From Corydoras sp. C115 (taxonomy: Eukaryota; Chordata; Actinopteri; Siluriformes; Callichthyidae): 64,000 bases of DNA. Below, piece by piece: positions 44,411 to 54,951 of the stretch. Each line of letters opens with the position of its first letter. Position 1 is the stretch's first letter. A program made the position numbers and the translations under genes. The notes below the pieces were generated by a model. The model saw only the letters and a program-made list of their open reading frames with translations, ran no database searches and was not told the DNA's origin. The stretch covers positions 1 to 64,000 of the forward strand of contig JAFMOC010000030.1 in the NCBI GenBank assembly GCA_019802505.1. The letters are read 5' to 3'.

Positions 44411-44668
44411 GCCATGTTCTCCCCTTGTCCGTGTGGGTTTCCTCCAGGTTCTCCGGTTTCCTCCCACAGTCCAAAAACATGGATCAAGTCAAATGAGTTC
44501 TCCAAATTGCCCCATATAGAGTGTGTCTGTGTGAGTGAGTGTGTGCCCAGCAATAGATTGGCGCCCTGTCCTGAGTGTATCTGCCCAGTGCCTGAAACGT
44601 TCTCCCCTGGATGGGTATGGGGAACCCCCCCGCGACACTAATATAGGATAAAGCAGAAGATAATGAAT
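44411..44668 (+). repeat. 5'-truncated family A SINE
   Basis: Starts at CCATGTTCTCCCCTTGTCCG, so the whole tRNA head is absent. It ends in GATAATGAATAGATATCT and passes into a tetranucleotide microsatellite. Confidence 0.88.
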
Positions 44669-44669
44669 A

Positions 44670-44703
44670 GATATCTATGTATGTATCTATGTATGTATGT
44701 GTA

Positions 44704-44745
<42 letters not shown>

Positions 44746-44802
44746 TGTCTGACCTAATTAAATAAAGTTATTTATTTATCTATCTGTTTATTTATAATTA
44801 TT

Positions 44803-44844
<42 letters not shown>
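44670..44844. repeat. Compound microsatellite (TATG/TG, TTTA, GT)
   Basis: ATCTATGTATGTATCTATGT, then a GT tract to about 44745, a TTTATTTATC patch, and a second GT tract (about 44807-44842) ending in a G8 run. Confidence 0.93.
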
Positions 44845-44845
<1 letters not shown>

Positions 44846-45205
44846 GGGGGGTTATTATCACTAGAACCTTATTTCAGTTCTTCATTTGTGATGTGTTGCA
44901 AAGGATATGTGTTAATTCCTTTACAGTTCTTTTGGGTTCCTTTTGATTTGTTGCAGGTGGGGCTTTAATCAGTGTTACACCCAAAGTAAGCACATGTTCA
45001 TTTCATGATCACATGATCAGAAGCATGTTGGATGTTTGGTATGTTTTGCAGTTTTGATCTTATGAAGCAAACACAATTAAAAAAACTCTTATAATAAACT
45101 AGATGTTTAGAACAATGTGTAATGGTTTTGTGTTATCGTTCTCATGTGAAAACTGAGATTTAATAGCTTTGTGAAAGTTCAGTTTGTTGTGTTTGTGACT
45201 GTCAC

Positions 45206-45250
45206 GAGTGTGAGGGCGAGGGCGAGGGTGAGGGCGAGGGTGTGGGCTGC
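45206..45250. repeat. GAGGGC/GAGGGT hexamer minisatellite
   Basis: About six imperfect GAGGGY units. It encodes alternating arginine in one frame, which is chance. Confidence 0.85.
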
Positions 45251-45376
45251 CCATTGTTGCGTGTGTTATTTGTGTCTAATGCTGAAGTTATTGAGAATAA
45301 ACCAACAGATGTGCTTCCAAGCCTTGCTGATGTCATATCTGCTATGCAAGTCTTTTTAACATTAACTAAAGTAACT

Positions 45377-45443
45377 ATCCATCCATCCATCCATTATCTT
45401 ACGCTTCATCCTATATTAGGGTCGCGGGTGAGGGGGGGGTTCC
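45377..45443 (-). repeat. Family A SINE, tail side, split by an LTR
   Basis: ATCCATCCATCCATTATCTT, CGCTTCATCCTATATTAGGG and GTCGCGGGTGAGGGG up to GGGTTCC. The SINE resumes at CCCCATGCCCATCC after 45792. Confidence 0.9.
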
Positions 45444-45792
45444 TGTCAGAAATTTTAAATTCCTTATACATAATGAGAGTCCCAATATAGCAGAAAGAAA
45501 GACAAAAGACCTCTGATTTCCCGCCACTAGGAAAATACTGGGCTGGGATTGGCTGACTTAAAACCTAGGGCGGTAATCTATATATACAGGTAACCTGGAG
45601 TGGGCTCGCTCTCTCTCACTCGGACCTGAAGGGGTACTTAGCACCTGAAGCTAAATGGGCAGACCGCTGGCCAGCGTTACTTCCTGACGGTGTGCAGAAA
45701 GAATTCTCTTTGTTCTCAATAAACCAGTTGAGAACGGCCATCTTGCATCGGTGTGTTCTTTTGCCTTTCCAAAAATCAAAAAGATCCTAACA
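45444..45792 (+). mobile_element. Solo LTR (endogenous retroelement) inside a SINE
   Basis: A 349-bp unit begins TGTCAG and ends CTAACA (TG...CA). It is flanked by TCC on both sides (45441-45443 and 45793-45795), which exactly restores the SINE sequence GGTTCCCCATG when removed. It contains a TATA-like TCTATATATACAGG near 45580, a downstream CTCGCTCTCTCTCACTCGG, and a polyadenylation signal AATAAA near 45719. No internal gag/pol remains, so it is the product of LTR-LTR recombination. Gypsy-like versus retroviral origin cannot be decided here. Confidence 0.82.
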
Positions 45793-45861
45793 TCCCCATG
45801 CCCATCCATGGGAGAAGGTTTTGGGCGCTGGGCAGATACACAGGCGCCAATCTATTGGTGG
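45793..45861 (-). repeat. Family A SINE, middle part after the LTR
   Basis: CCCATGCCCATCCATGGGAG, GGTTTTGGGCGCTGGGCAGA and GCGCCAATCTATTGG. The head half is lost. Confidence 0.85.
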
Positions 45862-45952
45862 ACTTAAGTAACTAAGGATATTTTAATACATTACTTGAAT
45901 AGTCTAATGTACCTTAGTCATGTCCTGCCATATCGTACACGTATCTCTGTTA

Positions 45953-46241
45953 GTCAGGATCACAGAACAGTGATGCAGCAGTGCTGCTGTAGTTTCACTT
46001 CTCCACTTCAGTGACACTGCTGGGATAGGAACAATTCACCAACCAAATAATCCCTGCTCTGTGATGGTACTATTGGAGTCCTGACCATTAGAGAATAGAG
46101 TAAAGGGGACGTCCACAGTATGTACAGTAGTCCACAAACAGATGGACTACAGTCTGGAATGGTAGAACTACAAATTCCATCTTTACAGTAAGTGGAAATA
46201 AGAGGAGCAAAAAGGGGGCGTGTCTCAAGTCTAAAACTGTA
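45953..46241. mobile_element. Palindromic MITE P, right half
   Basis: Central palindrome GCAGCAGTGCTGCTG, then CCAACCAAATAATCCCTGCT, GTCCTGACCATTAGAGAATA, GATGGACTACAGTCTGGAAT, CAAATTCCATCTTTACAG and a decayed terminus AAAGGGGGCGTGTC. The left arm is almost wholly deleted. Confidence 0.8.
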
Positions 46242-46325
46242 CAATTACTTTACCTCGTGAGTCGACTGCTGGTCTCATATCTTGCAGTTTGCGAACATAT
46301 GAAGTGGGATTAAGTAGTGGGACCT

Positions 46326-46538
46326 CCATCCATCCATTATCTTCTGCTTTATCCTTTATTAGGGTCATGGGGGGGGGGGTTCCCCATGCCCATCCAGGGG
46401 AGAACGTTGGGCAGATACATCCAGGACAGGGCGCCAATCCATCGCTGGGCACACACTCACTCACACAGACACACTCTATATGGGGCAATTTGGAGAGGAG
46501 AGGAGAACATGCTAACCATTAAACCACCGTGCCGCCCG
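46326..46538 (-). repeat. Family A SINE with a large internal deletion
   Basis: The tail side is intact to GGGGCAATTTGGAGAGGAGA, then jumps to GGAGAACATGCTAACC, removing the CATGTTTTTGG-to-B-box part. The duplication is GTAGTGGGACCT at 46314-46325 and GTAGCGGAACCT at 46539-46550. Confidence 0.9.
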
Positions 46539-46550
46539 GTAGCGGAACCT

Positions 46551-47960
46551 ACTTTGCAAAATATACAAATTTCTTCCTAATACTGCTGAAAGCACAAAGA
46601 AGGTGACTGATTCTGTACGTTAGTAAGGAAACCCACATTAATAGTTCAGAAGTCCAGTACTTCCTTCATATGAAATTCAGGTTTTGACATTTGGAGCCTT
46701 TTGTAAGTTATCTTTAATTCTTCACCTTTCTCTCAACATAGAGATATTTTTCAAATACATTTCCTGACTTGGAAAAAAAAAAAGATTTTTTTTTTCATCC
46801 CAAACTCTTTTAAATACATATGTACGCTTTTGCTGTAGACAGATAATCGATATCTATACAAGCATATTTGTAATCTCTCTCTCTCTCTCTGCCTTTTTTT
46901 GTTTCATCGACCACTGCGTTCTCATATCGCTCCCATATCTGTTGATCTTTTCTTTATGAACAGCTTAGGATGGAAAGGCCAACAGGTCTGCACACACCTG
47001 GAGCTACAATGATATGACCTTATCTGCCCGGCACAATTATATGTGCTAAAGTGCCTGTGGTGATAACCAGACCTTTTTTCCTCCACCGTGTAGGTTAGTG
47101 CTTTTTGCCCCTGCTTCTGGAGAGCTTATGTACTGTATGGTTTCATTTCTCCTGCTCCACCACTTCTGACTCATCTTCGAAATGTCCTGATTCGTTGCAT
47201 CAGGTGTGTCAGAGCTAATAAAAGACAAACAAATATGGGCAGGGTTCCCCGGGGGGCTGAGATGGAGCCACACTCGTGGAGCTGTGCTGGAGCAGATGTA
47301 GGTGTGGATGTGCCCTGGTGATTTTGTTTCATGTCATGCTCACCGTACTCACCGATGTGAACTCAGTTGAATTGGTCTGAGGAAGCAGCTCATTCTCCCA
47401 TGAGCTATCAATTCGCTGAGTTTCCCTCTACCCTAAAGCATCACATGCTCTCTCTTGTTTTGTCTCATTCTCTCTTGTCCATTGTCTCGATTGCTCAGTG
47501 GACCTGGAACTGCATTACCTCCTACGAGCAGACGGAAGCATTGAACCTCTTTAAAATGGGTGAGGTTAATGCGGCCTGACAGATCTTTCCTCCAGGCTTG
47601 TCTGCTAACTTTCTTCTTACTGATCCTGGGCCAGAGGTTTCGAGGTGAAATATCAGCCATGAGGATGTACTCACAGTTATTCATTTTGAAAAAGTAATAA
47701 ATAAAAGGTTCATGAGATCAGAAGTTAGGACTTTAATTTTACTCCACATAATATTATTCAAAATACTTTTAACAGAGTATAATCAAAGCTATTTTGACGC
47801 AATAACACTGTGATTTCAAAGAGTATGACAGGTTGGTTTCTTTTTTTTGTGGGTTGCATGTTCTTTTTGTATCCGTATCAGGCTCCAAGTCCGTTAAGTC
47901 ACATAAGTTTAGCTTCTAGTTCATGTGCTTTATTAACATATACTGTATGTCTCTATGAAT
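46551..47960. other. Unique sequence, no gene supported
   Basis: Includes a CT-rich tract near 46876-46892 and short frames (47046-47273, 47367-47579, 47433-47684) with no recognised domain. The 47050-47330 part is of higher GC and repeat-free. Confidence 0.4.
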
Positions 47961-48468
47961 GATACCATTCACAAGTTCGGAAATGCCCCCTTCTTGCTCC
48001 ATTGTTTATTTCCTCCACTTACCATATAGATGGACTTTATAGTTTTATGATTACAGACTGTAGTTTCTGTTTTTTTTGTTTTGTTTTGTTTTATTAGTCC
48101 CCTGTTGGTTCTCTGTTCACTATTGGTCAGGACCATCACAGAACAGGTATCATTTGGGGGGTGGATTGTTTATAGTCACACTGATGTGGTGAGGGGGTTT
48201 CAGTGCAGCAGTGCTGCTGTAGTTTTATTTCTCCACCTCATTGACACTGCTGGGATAGGAATAATGCACTGACCAAATAATACCTGCTCTGTGGTGGTAC
48301 TATTGGGGTCCTGACCATTAGACAACAGAGTATAGGGGACATACACAGTCCACAAACTGATGGACTACAGTCTGGAAATGTAGAACTACAAAGTCCATCT
48401 TTACAGGAATTGAAACTGACCGAGAGTAAATGGAGCAACAAAAAAAGGCCTGTTTGATTGGTACTGTA
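47961..48468. mobile_element. Palindromic MITE P, full length (about 508 bp)
   Basis: Left terminus TACCATTCACAAGTTCGGAA, right terminus TTTGATTGGTACTGTA (its inverted complement). Arms pair block by block: TGGACTTTATAGTTTTATGA with GTAGAACTACAAAGTCCATC, ACAGACTGTAG with CTACAGTCTG, GGTCAGGACCATCACAGAAC with its partner near 48290-48318. The centre is GCAGCAGTGCTGCTGTAGT near 48209. It has no open frame. The right end abuts TA repeats. Confidence 0.88.
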
Positions 48469-48469
48469 A

Positions 48470-48609
<140 letters not shown>

Positions 48610-49267
48610 TATACATGAGCAACCCTGTTGAAAAAAAAAAAAAAAATCATGGACCGTAATCTGGAGTTTCCCCTCATTGCAGCTGAAATTCAGTGCATGT
48701 CCTTGGGACTTTGTGCCAGTTCTGATAAATGAACGTCGCTGAGGCCAGACAGCAATTTAGGATAAAAAGGCATAGATCGAAAAATGATCTCTATTGGTTT
48801 CACTTCACTGGTCACACTGTTATAGAATGCACAAGCCTCAACTTTTTTGTTTTGATTTTACAATATTAAAATCATTTCGATGCTTTTATTGTCTTTTCTA
48901 TGCAATCGATTTGGCATGTTCTCTTGCTTAACCCTAAAAATATATAATAATGTGTTACTGACTGGGATGTTTAAAGATGGTTGGTCATCATATATGCTCA
49001 CATGCATAATAAAATCCTTGTGGCATATTGTATAGATCCAGTGCTAGTTTTTGTCAATTGTTCAGTTTACAAACAGATAACACCTGCTTTGGACTCGAAA
49101 TCAACATTTCAATTAATGTTATAGACAAGGTGTTAAGTGGAGGAATTAGGGCTGATGCTCAGGCCTCTAGAGCTCAATACTGAATTTGTCAATCTGTGTT
49201 ATTAATGACCTCGTTATTCAGAAGAAATGGCTTTTTTCCAAATTGTTTCAATACATTTGAAAAGTTA
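48610..49267. other. Unique AT-rich sequence, no gene seen
   Basis: Nothing recognised apart from an A15 run near 48631-48645. Confidence 0.5.
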
Positions 49268-49280
49268 AATTAAAAGTTGG

Positions 49281-49635
49281 GCGGCACGGTGGTTTAGTGG
49301 TTAGCACGTTCGCCCCTCAGCGCTAGGGATTCCCGGTTCGAATCCCCATTTGGGTGGAGTTTCCATGTTCTCCCCATGTCCGCGTGGGTTTCCTCCGGGT
49401 TCTCCGGTTTCCTCCCACAGTCCAAAAAACATGTATCAAGTCAATTGGGTTCTCCAAATTGCCCCATATAGAGTGTGTATGCATGCATGTCTGTGTGTGT
49501 GAATGTGTACCCAGCGATGGATTGGCGCCCTGTCCTGGGTGTATCTGCCCAGCGCCCGAAACGTTCTCTCCTGGATGGGCATGGGGAACCCCACCGACCC
49601 TAATAGAGGATAAAGCGGAAGATAATGAATGAATG
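49281..49635 (+). repeat. Full-length family A SINE
   Basis: A box TGGTTTAGTGG (one change), B box GGTTCGAATCC. The duplication is AAATTAAAAGTTG at 49268-49280 and AAATTAAAGGTTG at 49636-49648. It sits at the 5' edge of a family C SINE. The antisense 166-codon frame running through both is an artefact. Confidence 0.93.
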
Positions 49636-49639
49636 AAAT

Positions 49640-49774
49640 TAAAGGTTGTGGTTAAGGAACCATCCTTGCGACCTGAAGGTCCCTGGTTTGATTCCTGGTC
49701 CCACCTTGTACTATAACTGAAGTTTCCTTTAGCAATACACCTAACCACTATCGTTCCCCGGGAACCTTGTACAC

Positions 49775-49820
<46 letters not shown>

Positions 49821-49885
49821 CATGGGTTAAATATGGAGGACAAATTCCTCTGTGTGTAAGCAGATTAGGCAAAATGGATCACTTT
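49640..49885 (+). repeat. Family C SINE with (GT)n core
   Basis: tRNA-like head TTGTGGTTAAGGAACCATCC, CTTGCGACCTGAAGGTCCCT and GGTTTGATTCCTGG (B-box-like). Then a GT tract of about 44 bases, CATGGGTTAAATATGGAGGA and GGCAAAATGGATCACTTTAT. It is the best preserved family C copy here. Confidence 0.82.
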
Positions 49886-49889
49886 ATCA

Positions 49890-51311
49890 CTGTACTGTTA
49901 TTACACTTGGGTTTTAAATAAGTTTACTTTACTTTTACATCATGTACATAACTCTTTTGCATACAACCTATTCTAAATGCATACAGTATAAAGAGACTAT
50001 GATACATAAGTCATTATGTATATATGACGCTGTCATTTTCAGATACATTGTCTAAATTAAAGCGTTTCTATTCACTGCATGGACTCACACTCAGGGCTAC
50101 ATATGTATGAGGGTCCTGGTGGTCCAGTGTTCAGTGAACAAGCATATGACTGGCAGTCTGTCTGTTCTTTTGCTCTCTAAAATATTTTAAATTCAGCTCA
50201 TGCATAAGTCTTCACATTATGTTTTACATAATGAGGTAAAAAAAAAAAATAAAAACCTTCACAGGCTGCAGTGCATCTTTTTCCCCACAATTTTCCCATG
50301 TCAATGACGCCATCCAGCCACTGCCATTGCAACCTAGGTTTTGTTTACAGCCGAACTATACGTCTTTTCTTTCAGACGTGCTTTCTTTGCCTGAACCGCC
50401 ATTGCATGTGAAATAGCAACGTGTAAGACCTTGTTCTTCAAGTGCTTTGATGTGACGCCTGCGAAAAGAGATCAAGTGAACTAAACCCAAGCCAGAGGCT
50501 GTATCCTAAAGCACATGCTCCCATAAACCATGAGTGTTGTATTATTTTTATCCATTATTTAATATAGTCTGCTAAGTATCCAGTCTGGCTTCTGGGAAGA
50601 AGGAAGGATGAACTTAAATCCGAAACTTTCTGAGTGGTGGCACAAATGTTATGAATGCATTTATGATTCAACCTCATGTGCGCAATTAAAAAAAAATCCT
50701 CAAATTAAACACTGCGATGTTAAAATCCTTTTCTTAACTAATCCATTATTAGAATTTATATCTTCCTTTTATTTTCCTACTAGCAGTCGAGACCGTGCCA
50801 AGTTGGGAAATGTGTTCTTTAGGATAAGCAGATATGCCAGAAAGTTATCTGAGCCAAAATACTTTTTTTCCCTCTTTTTTTAAAGAAAATGAATATTTCA
50901 GAGGACATATCCGTCGTGTGCTTGGTAAATCGGCTCATGAAACAATAGCATGTCATAAAATACTACAGAGTATTAAGTCCGTGCACTTAAAACGCTTAAT
51001 GGGATCACTGGCTTCAACCTTGGTACGACTTTGAAAAGATTTTCATGTTTACTTAATTTACCTTTTAATTATGATTCAGCAGACAAAGATATCTGTACAA
51101 TACTTAATGATTCATCTCTCAAACTGGCAGTAGAACCTTTGTTTTTTTTTTGTCATTTAAGTTGTAAGTAATTAAAGAGACATGCCCTTAAATGCAGCTA
51201 AATCATTAAATATTCACTCCTAATCTAAAATGTTTTTTTTGACACTTTTCTTTATTGTTAACTGGAGTAAGTATCCTGCTGCTTCTCCTCAGCATACAGC
51301 TTGTTTGGTCT
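49890..51311. other. Unique sequence, no gene supported
   Basis: A 91-codon plus-strand frame (50608-50883) has no recognised domain and lies in AT-rich DNA. Not called. Confidence 0.4.
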
Positions 51312-51325
51312 TCTTTAGAGAGCAT

Positions 51326-51676
51326 CCATCCATTATCTCCTATATCTTTATCCTATATTAGGGTCGCGGGGTGGTTCCCCATGCCCATCCAGGGAAGAAC
51401 GTTTAGGGTGCTGGGCAGATACATCCAGGACATGGAGCCAATCGCTGGGCACTCTCACTCACACAGACACGCACATAATACACTCTATATGGGGCAATTT
51501 GGAGAATTCAATTGACTTGATCCATGTTTTTGGACTGTGGGAGGAAACCGGAGAACCCGGAGGAAACCCACGCGGACACGGGGAGAACATGGAAACTCCA
51601 CCCAGATTGGGATTCGAACCGGGAATCCGTAGCGCTGAGAGGCGAACATGCTAAACACTAAGCCACCGTGCCGCCC
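51326..51676 (-). repeat. Full-length family A SINE, first of a tandem pair
   Basis: A complete minus-strand copy with a (CCAT)2 tail and head CCGTGCCGCC. Its left flank TCTTTAGAGAGCAT (51312-51325) recurs as TCTTTAGTGATCAT (51677-51690) just before the next SINE. Confidence 0.94.
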
Positions 51677-51690
51677 TCTTTAGTGATCAT

Positions 51691-52040
51691 CCATCCATCT
51701 ATCTTCCGCTTTATCCTCTATTAGGTTCGCGGGGGGTTTCCCCATGCCCATCCAGGGGAGAACGTTTCGGGCGCTGGGCAGATACACCCAGGACAGGGCG
51801 CCAATCTATCGCTGGACACACACACAAACAGGCACACACACACACACTCTATATGGGGCAATTTGGAGAATTCAATTGACTTCATCCATGTTTTTGGACT
51901 GTGAGAGGAAACCGGAGAACCCGGAGGAAACCCACGCAGACACGGGGAGAACATGGAAACTCCACCCAGATTGGGATTCGAACCAGGAATCCCTAGCGCT
52001 GAGAGGCCAACGTGCTGACCACTAAGCCACCGTGCCGCCC
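51691..52040 (-). repeat. Full-length family A SINE, second of a tandem pair
   Basis: Same orientation as the preceding copy. After its head, the target appears a third time as TCTTTAGAGACCAT (52041-52054). The two SINEs differ at many positions, including CTCTATTAGG against CCTATATTAGG, and different spacer lengths in the CACACA region. Confidence 0.94.
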
Positions 52041-52131
52041 TCTTTAGAGACCATGGCATTATAAATACATAAATGAGTACATATGGATATATATTTTTAA
52101 TTTTGTATTTAAACTTTTTTTAAATGTTGAG

Positions 52132-52260
52132 GACAGCACAATGGTGCATTGGTTTGGGGCTCCATCTCACAGCGAGAAGGTACCAGGTTTAATTCCAGAT
52201 AGGACTAACACCAGTCCCACCACCTTCATTACAGCATCAGTAATGATGGCAAATACTGTG
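52132..52260 (+). repeat. Ancient DANA/Mermaid-like SINE head
   Basis: GGACAGCACAATGGTGCATT, CATCTCACAGCGAGAAGGTA and CCAGGTTTAATTCCAG recall the zebrafish-type DANA/Mermaid head (GCGCAGTGG, CACAGCAAGAAGGTC, GGTTCGAGTCC) more than family A. Strongly decayed. Confidence 0.55.
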
Positions 52261-52484
52261 TGAAAAAACACAAAGCACTTCTAGTAGTAATGCTAACAGG
52301 CTAATTTAAACTTACAGGCCAATGTTCCTGCAACTGCCTCCTTTTCCAAGAAACAGCTTGTTCTTTCTTTTATGTGAAAATGCCTTTTTATATGAAATTG
52401 GTTGCCAATCCCTTAAAACCTCTTGAAATTTGTCATTTCCAAAAATGTATGAACAATTTCCCTTTGTGCTCAATTTCACATTCA

Positions 52485-52640
52485 CAATATAGACATGTTT
52501 TCACTCTTCCAGAAATGTCTTCCTACATGATTTTGGAACGTGTCAGTGGACTTGTTTGCCCCTTCATTCGGAAGAGCATTTGTGAGATCAGGCTCCTGAG
52601 AAGAGCTCCTGACCTGCAATCCGTGATTGTTGAGGTGAGT
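52485..52640 (-). pseudogene. Tc1-like transposase fragment, antisense
   Basis: The plus strand reads GATTTTGGAACGTGTCAGTG, TTTGCCCCTTCATTCGGAAG, AGCATTTGTGAGATCAGGCT and GACCTGCAATCC. This is antisense to the conserved C-terminal part of fish Tc1-like transposase (ALLAEWAK region). A 101-codon plus-strand frame crosses it, with an AG just before (CTCTTCCAG) and a GT just after (GAGGTGAGT), which mimics an exon. I judge it transposon debris. Confidence 0.75.
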
Positions 52641-52699
52641 TTTTTTAAACAATATTTAATATTGCTGAATTTAAGATAACAGATTTAACACATTACTTA

Positions 52700-53048
52700 G
52701 GCTTAGTGGTTAGCACGTTCGCCTCTCAGCACTAGGGATTCCCTGTTTGAATCCCCATCTGGGTGGAGTTTCCAGGTTTCCCCGTGTCTGCGTGGGTTTC
52801 CTCCGGGTTCTCCGGTTTCCTCCCACAGTCCAAAAACATGGATCAAGTCAATTGAGTTCTCCAAATTACCCCATGTAGAGTGTGTTTGTGTGCGTGTCTG
52901 TGTGAGTGAGTGTGTGCCCAGCGATAGGTTGACGTCCTGTCCTGGGTGTATCTGCTCAGCGCCTGAAACGTTCTCACGTGGATGGGCATGGGGAACCCCT
53001 CTGCGACCCTAATAGAGGATAAAGCGGGAGATAATGAATGAATGAATG
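52700..53048 (+). repeat. Family A SINE lacking the first head bases
   Basis: Starts at GGCTTAGTGG. The B box is changed (TGTTTGAATCC). The duplication AACACATTA(C/G)TT lies at about 52687-52698 and 53049-53060. The tail is (GAAT)3. Confidence 0.92.
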
Positions 53049-53060
53049 AACACATTAGTT

Positions 53061-54125
53061 GGATTTGTATATTGGAGTACAATGTAGACTGACGTATTCA
53101 CAGCCTCTCAAGGCTAGAGGTTATGCTAGGTGTAAATACTGAAATAGTGACGGTTTGGCACCAGAATTCCTAGTATCCGACTTTATAAATACACATTCAG
53201 TAATTCTGCCAAAACATTTGGAGCCTCCACTATATTTTTGAGTGATCTGAATGTTTTGCTACATGAAAGCCTTACTTCCATTTGAAGCCAGAATTTCTTA
53301 GTGTTCGTACTTTCCAGATTGGAATCCAGCAGGGTTGTTAAATCCATTATTTGATCTTTATAGTGTTGGAAAGCCTACTGAGTCAGGTTAATAACACCCC
53401 ACTGTGTTAGTTTAGCAGCCTAGCTTGATACAGTGTGCTTTGCATCTGTTGGACCAGAGCTTTGGCTCCACGCTCATTTGTTTGGCCTCATTAGGTCAGT
53501 AATGAAAGCAGGCCGAAGGGTGAGCATTACAAGAAGTGGCCTATATTTATTCTAAACTGACAGCCTGCACTGGGCTTCCACCGTGTGTCAAGATGAATGC
53601 ACGTTTAGCGGAGATGCGTGAGGAATTTTCCAAATGTGAGTGGGCACTAATCTTAATGCGGTCTGTCAGCTTAGTGCTGCAATTTCTGGGCTCCCATGCC
53701 ACTGTATTTTACTTTCAAATGTCAGTGGACAAAACAGAAGTATATTTTCTGGCATAATTATTTTGTGTTAGCAGGTTGATTACGCAATGACAGCTTAAAT
53801 ATGTCGTGCTCGCAAAGGTTTATGACTTTTAACTGTATTACTGAATATCAGCGCGTTCTTAATGAGACATTGTCCAGAGTCAGCGTACATACTGCACGTA
53901 CTGAACTTCTGAGACAACGAAACCATCAAAAGCAGTCCAGTCCTGTGCTCAAATTACACTGTTGGCTGTATTACAGATAAGACGATTACAGATTATGATA
54001 TTACGATTATTATGACGATTATATGATATTACTATACAATAATTAACTTTATCAAATAAAGTGCTTAAAATGACAGGAACAATGCCAGTTTTTTTTTTTT
54101 TTTTTTTTTTTTGCTGAATATTAAC
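53061..54125. other. Unique sequence, no gene supported
   Basis: A 73-codon plus-strand frame (53536-53757) has no recognised domain. A poly-T run of about 23 bases lies at 54090-54112, just upstream of the family B SINE. Confidence 0.4.
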
Positions 54126-54325
54126 ACAAGGGTGTGGTAGCTCAGTACTTAGGGTGTTTGACTATCACTTAGAAGGTTGTGGGTTCAAATCCCAGGTCCA
54201 CTAAAATTACCAATGTGGGTCCTTGAGCAAGCTCTTGAACCCTAATTGCTCCAGGGCTGCTGTGGTCAACCCTGTGCTCACATTGTAAGTTGCTTTGGAC
54301 AAAAGCGTCTACTTAATATGAGATA
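54126..54325 (+). repeat. Family B SINE, full length
   Basis: Head AAGGGTGTGGTAGCTCAGTA (A box GTAGCTCAGT), B box GGTTCAAATCCC, body CCTTGAGCAAGCTCTTGAAC, tail TTGTAAGTTGCTTTGGACAA then AAGCGTCTACTTAATATGAG. Confidence 0.9.
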
Positions 54326-54439
54326 AAAAAGATACAAAATACACAAATTCTTTATTAAATTATTTTGTGGAAATCGTTGTAAAAGAAATATCTGGTAGCA
54401 CAGGTAGCACTTTTGATTTACTGTATTTGGATCCAGGGT

Positions 54440-54785
54440 GGGCGGCACGGTGGCTTAGTGCTTAGCACGTTCTCCTCTAAGCGCTAGGGATTCCCAGTTC
54501 GAATCCCCATCTGGGTGGAGTTTCCATGTTCTCCCCGTGTCTGCGTGGGTTTCCTACTGGTTCTCCGGTTTCCTCCCACAGTCCAAAAAAATGGATCAAG
54601 TCAATTGAGTTCTCCAAATTGCCCCATATAGAGTGTGTGTGTGAGGGAGTGTGTGCCCAGCGATCGGTTGGCACCATGTCCTGGGTGTATCTGCCCAGCG
54701 CCTGAAACGTTCTCCACTGGATGGGCATGGGGAACCCCACCGCGACCCTAATAGAGGATAAAGCGGAAGATAATGAATGAATGAA
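54440..54785 (+). repeat. Full-length family A SINE
   Basis: A box TGGCTTAGTGC, B box AGTTCGAATCC. The perfect 12-bp duplication TGGATCCAGGGT lies at 54428-54439 and 54786-54797. Subfamily CACCGCG and AATAGAGG. Confidence 0.94.
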
Positions 54786-54951
54786 TGGATCCAGGGTTTT
54801 ATTTCCAGTGTGAACCGATCTTTTGCCGGTCTTGGTTTTCTTCTGGGACTCCCATATTCTAATGACATGCTGCCAAATGAACTGAAAATACTTCATAGCC
54901 CCTTTGATTGTTTGTAGCATTACAACAATATTACAATTAACAGAAAATGTA

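Noticed and set aside
45171..45359. Arginine-rich small protein (RARARVRARV)
   Set aside because: It is a translation of the GAGGGC/GAGGGT minisatellite.
45444..45792. Complete endogenous retrovirus
   Set aside because: Only one LTR-sized unit is present, with no internal coding sequence on either side. The flanks are the two halves of a SINE.
49323..49823. 166-codon minus-strand frame as a gene
   Set aside because: It reads through a family A SINE, a family C SINE and a GT microsatellite (histidine-threonine repeats).
52374..52679. Possible host exon (101-codon frame with splice-like borders)
   Set aside because: The DNA between the borders aligns antisense with the C-terminal part of Tc1-like transposase genes, so the frame is most likely accidental.
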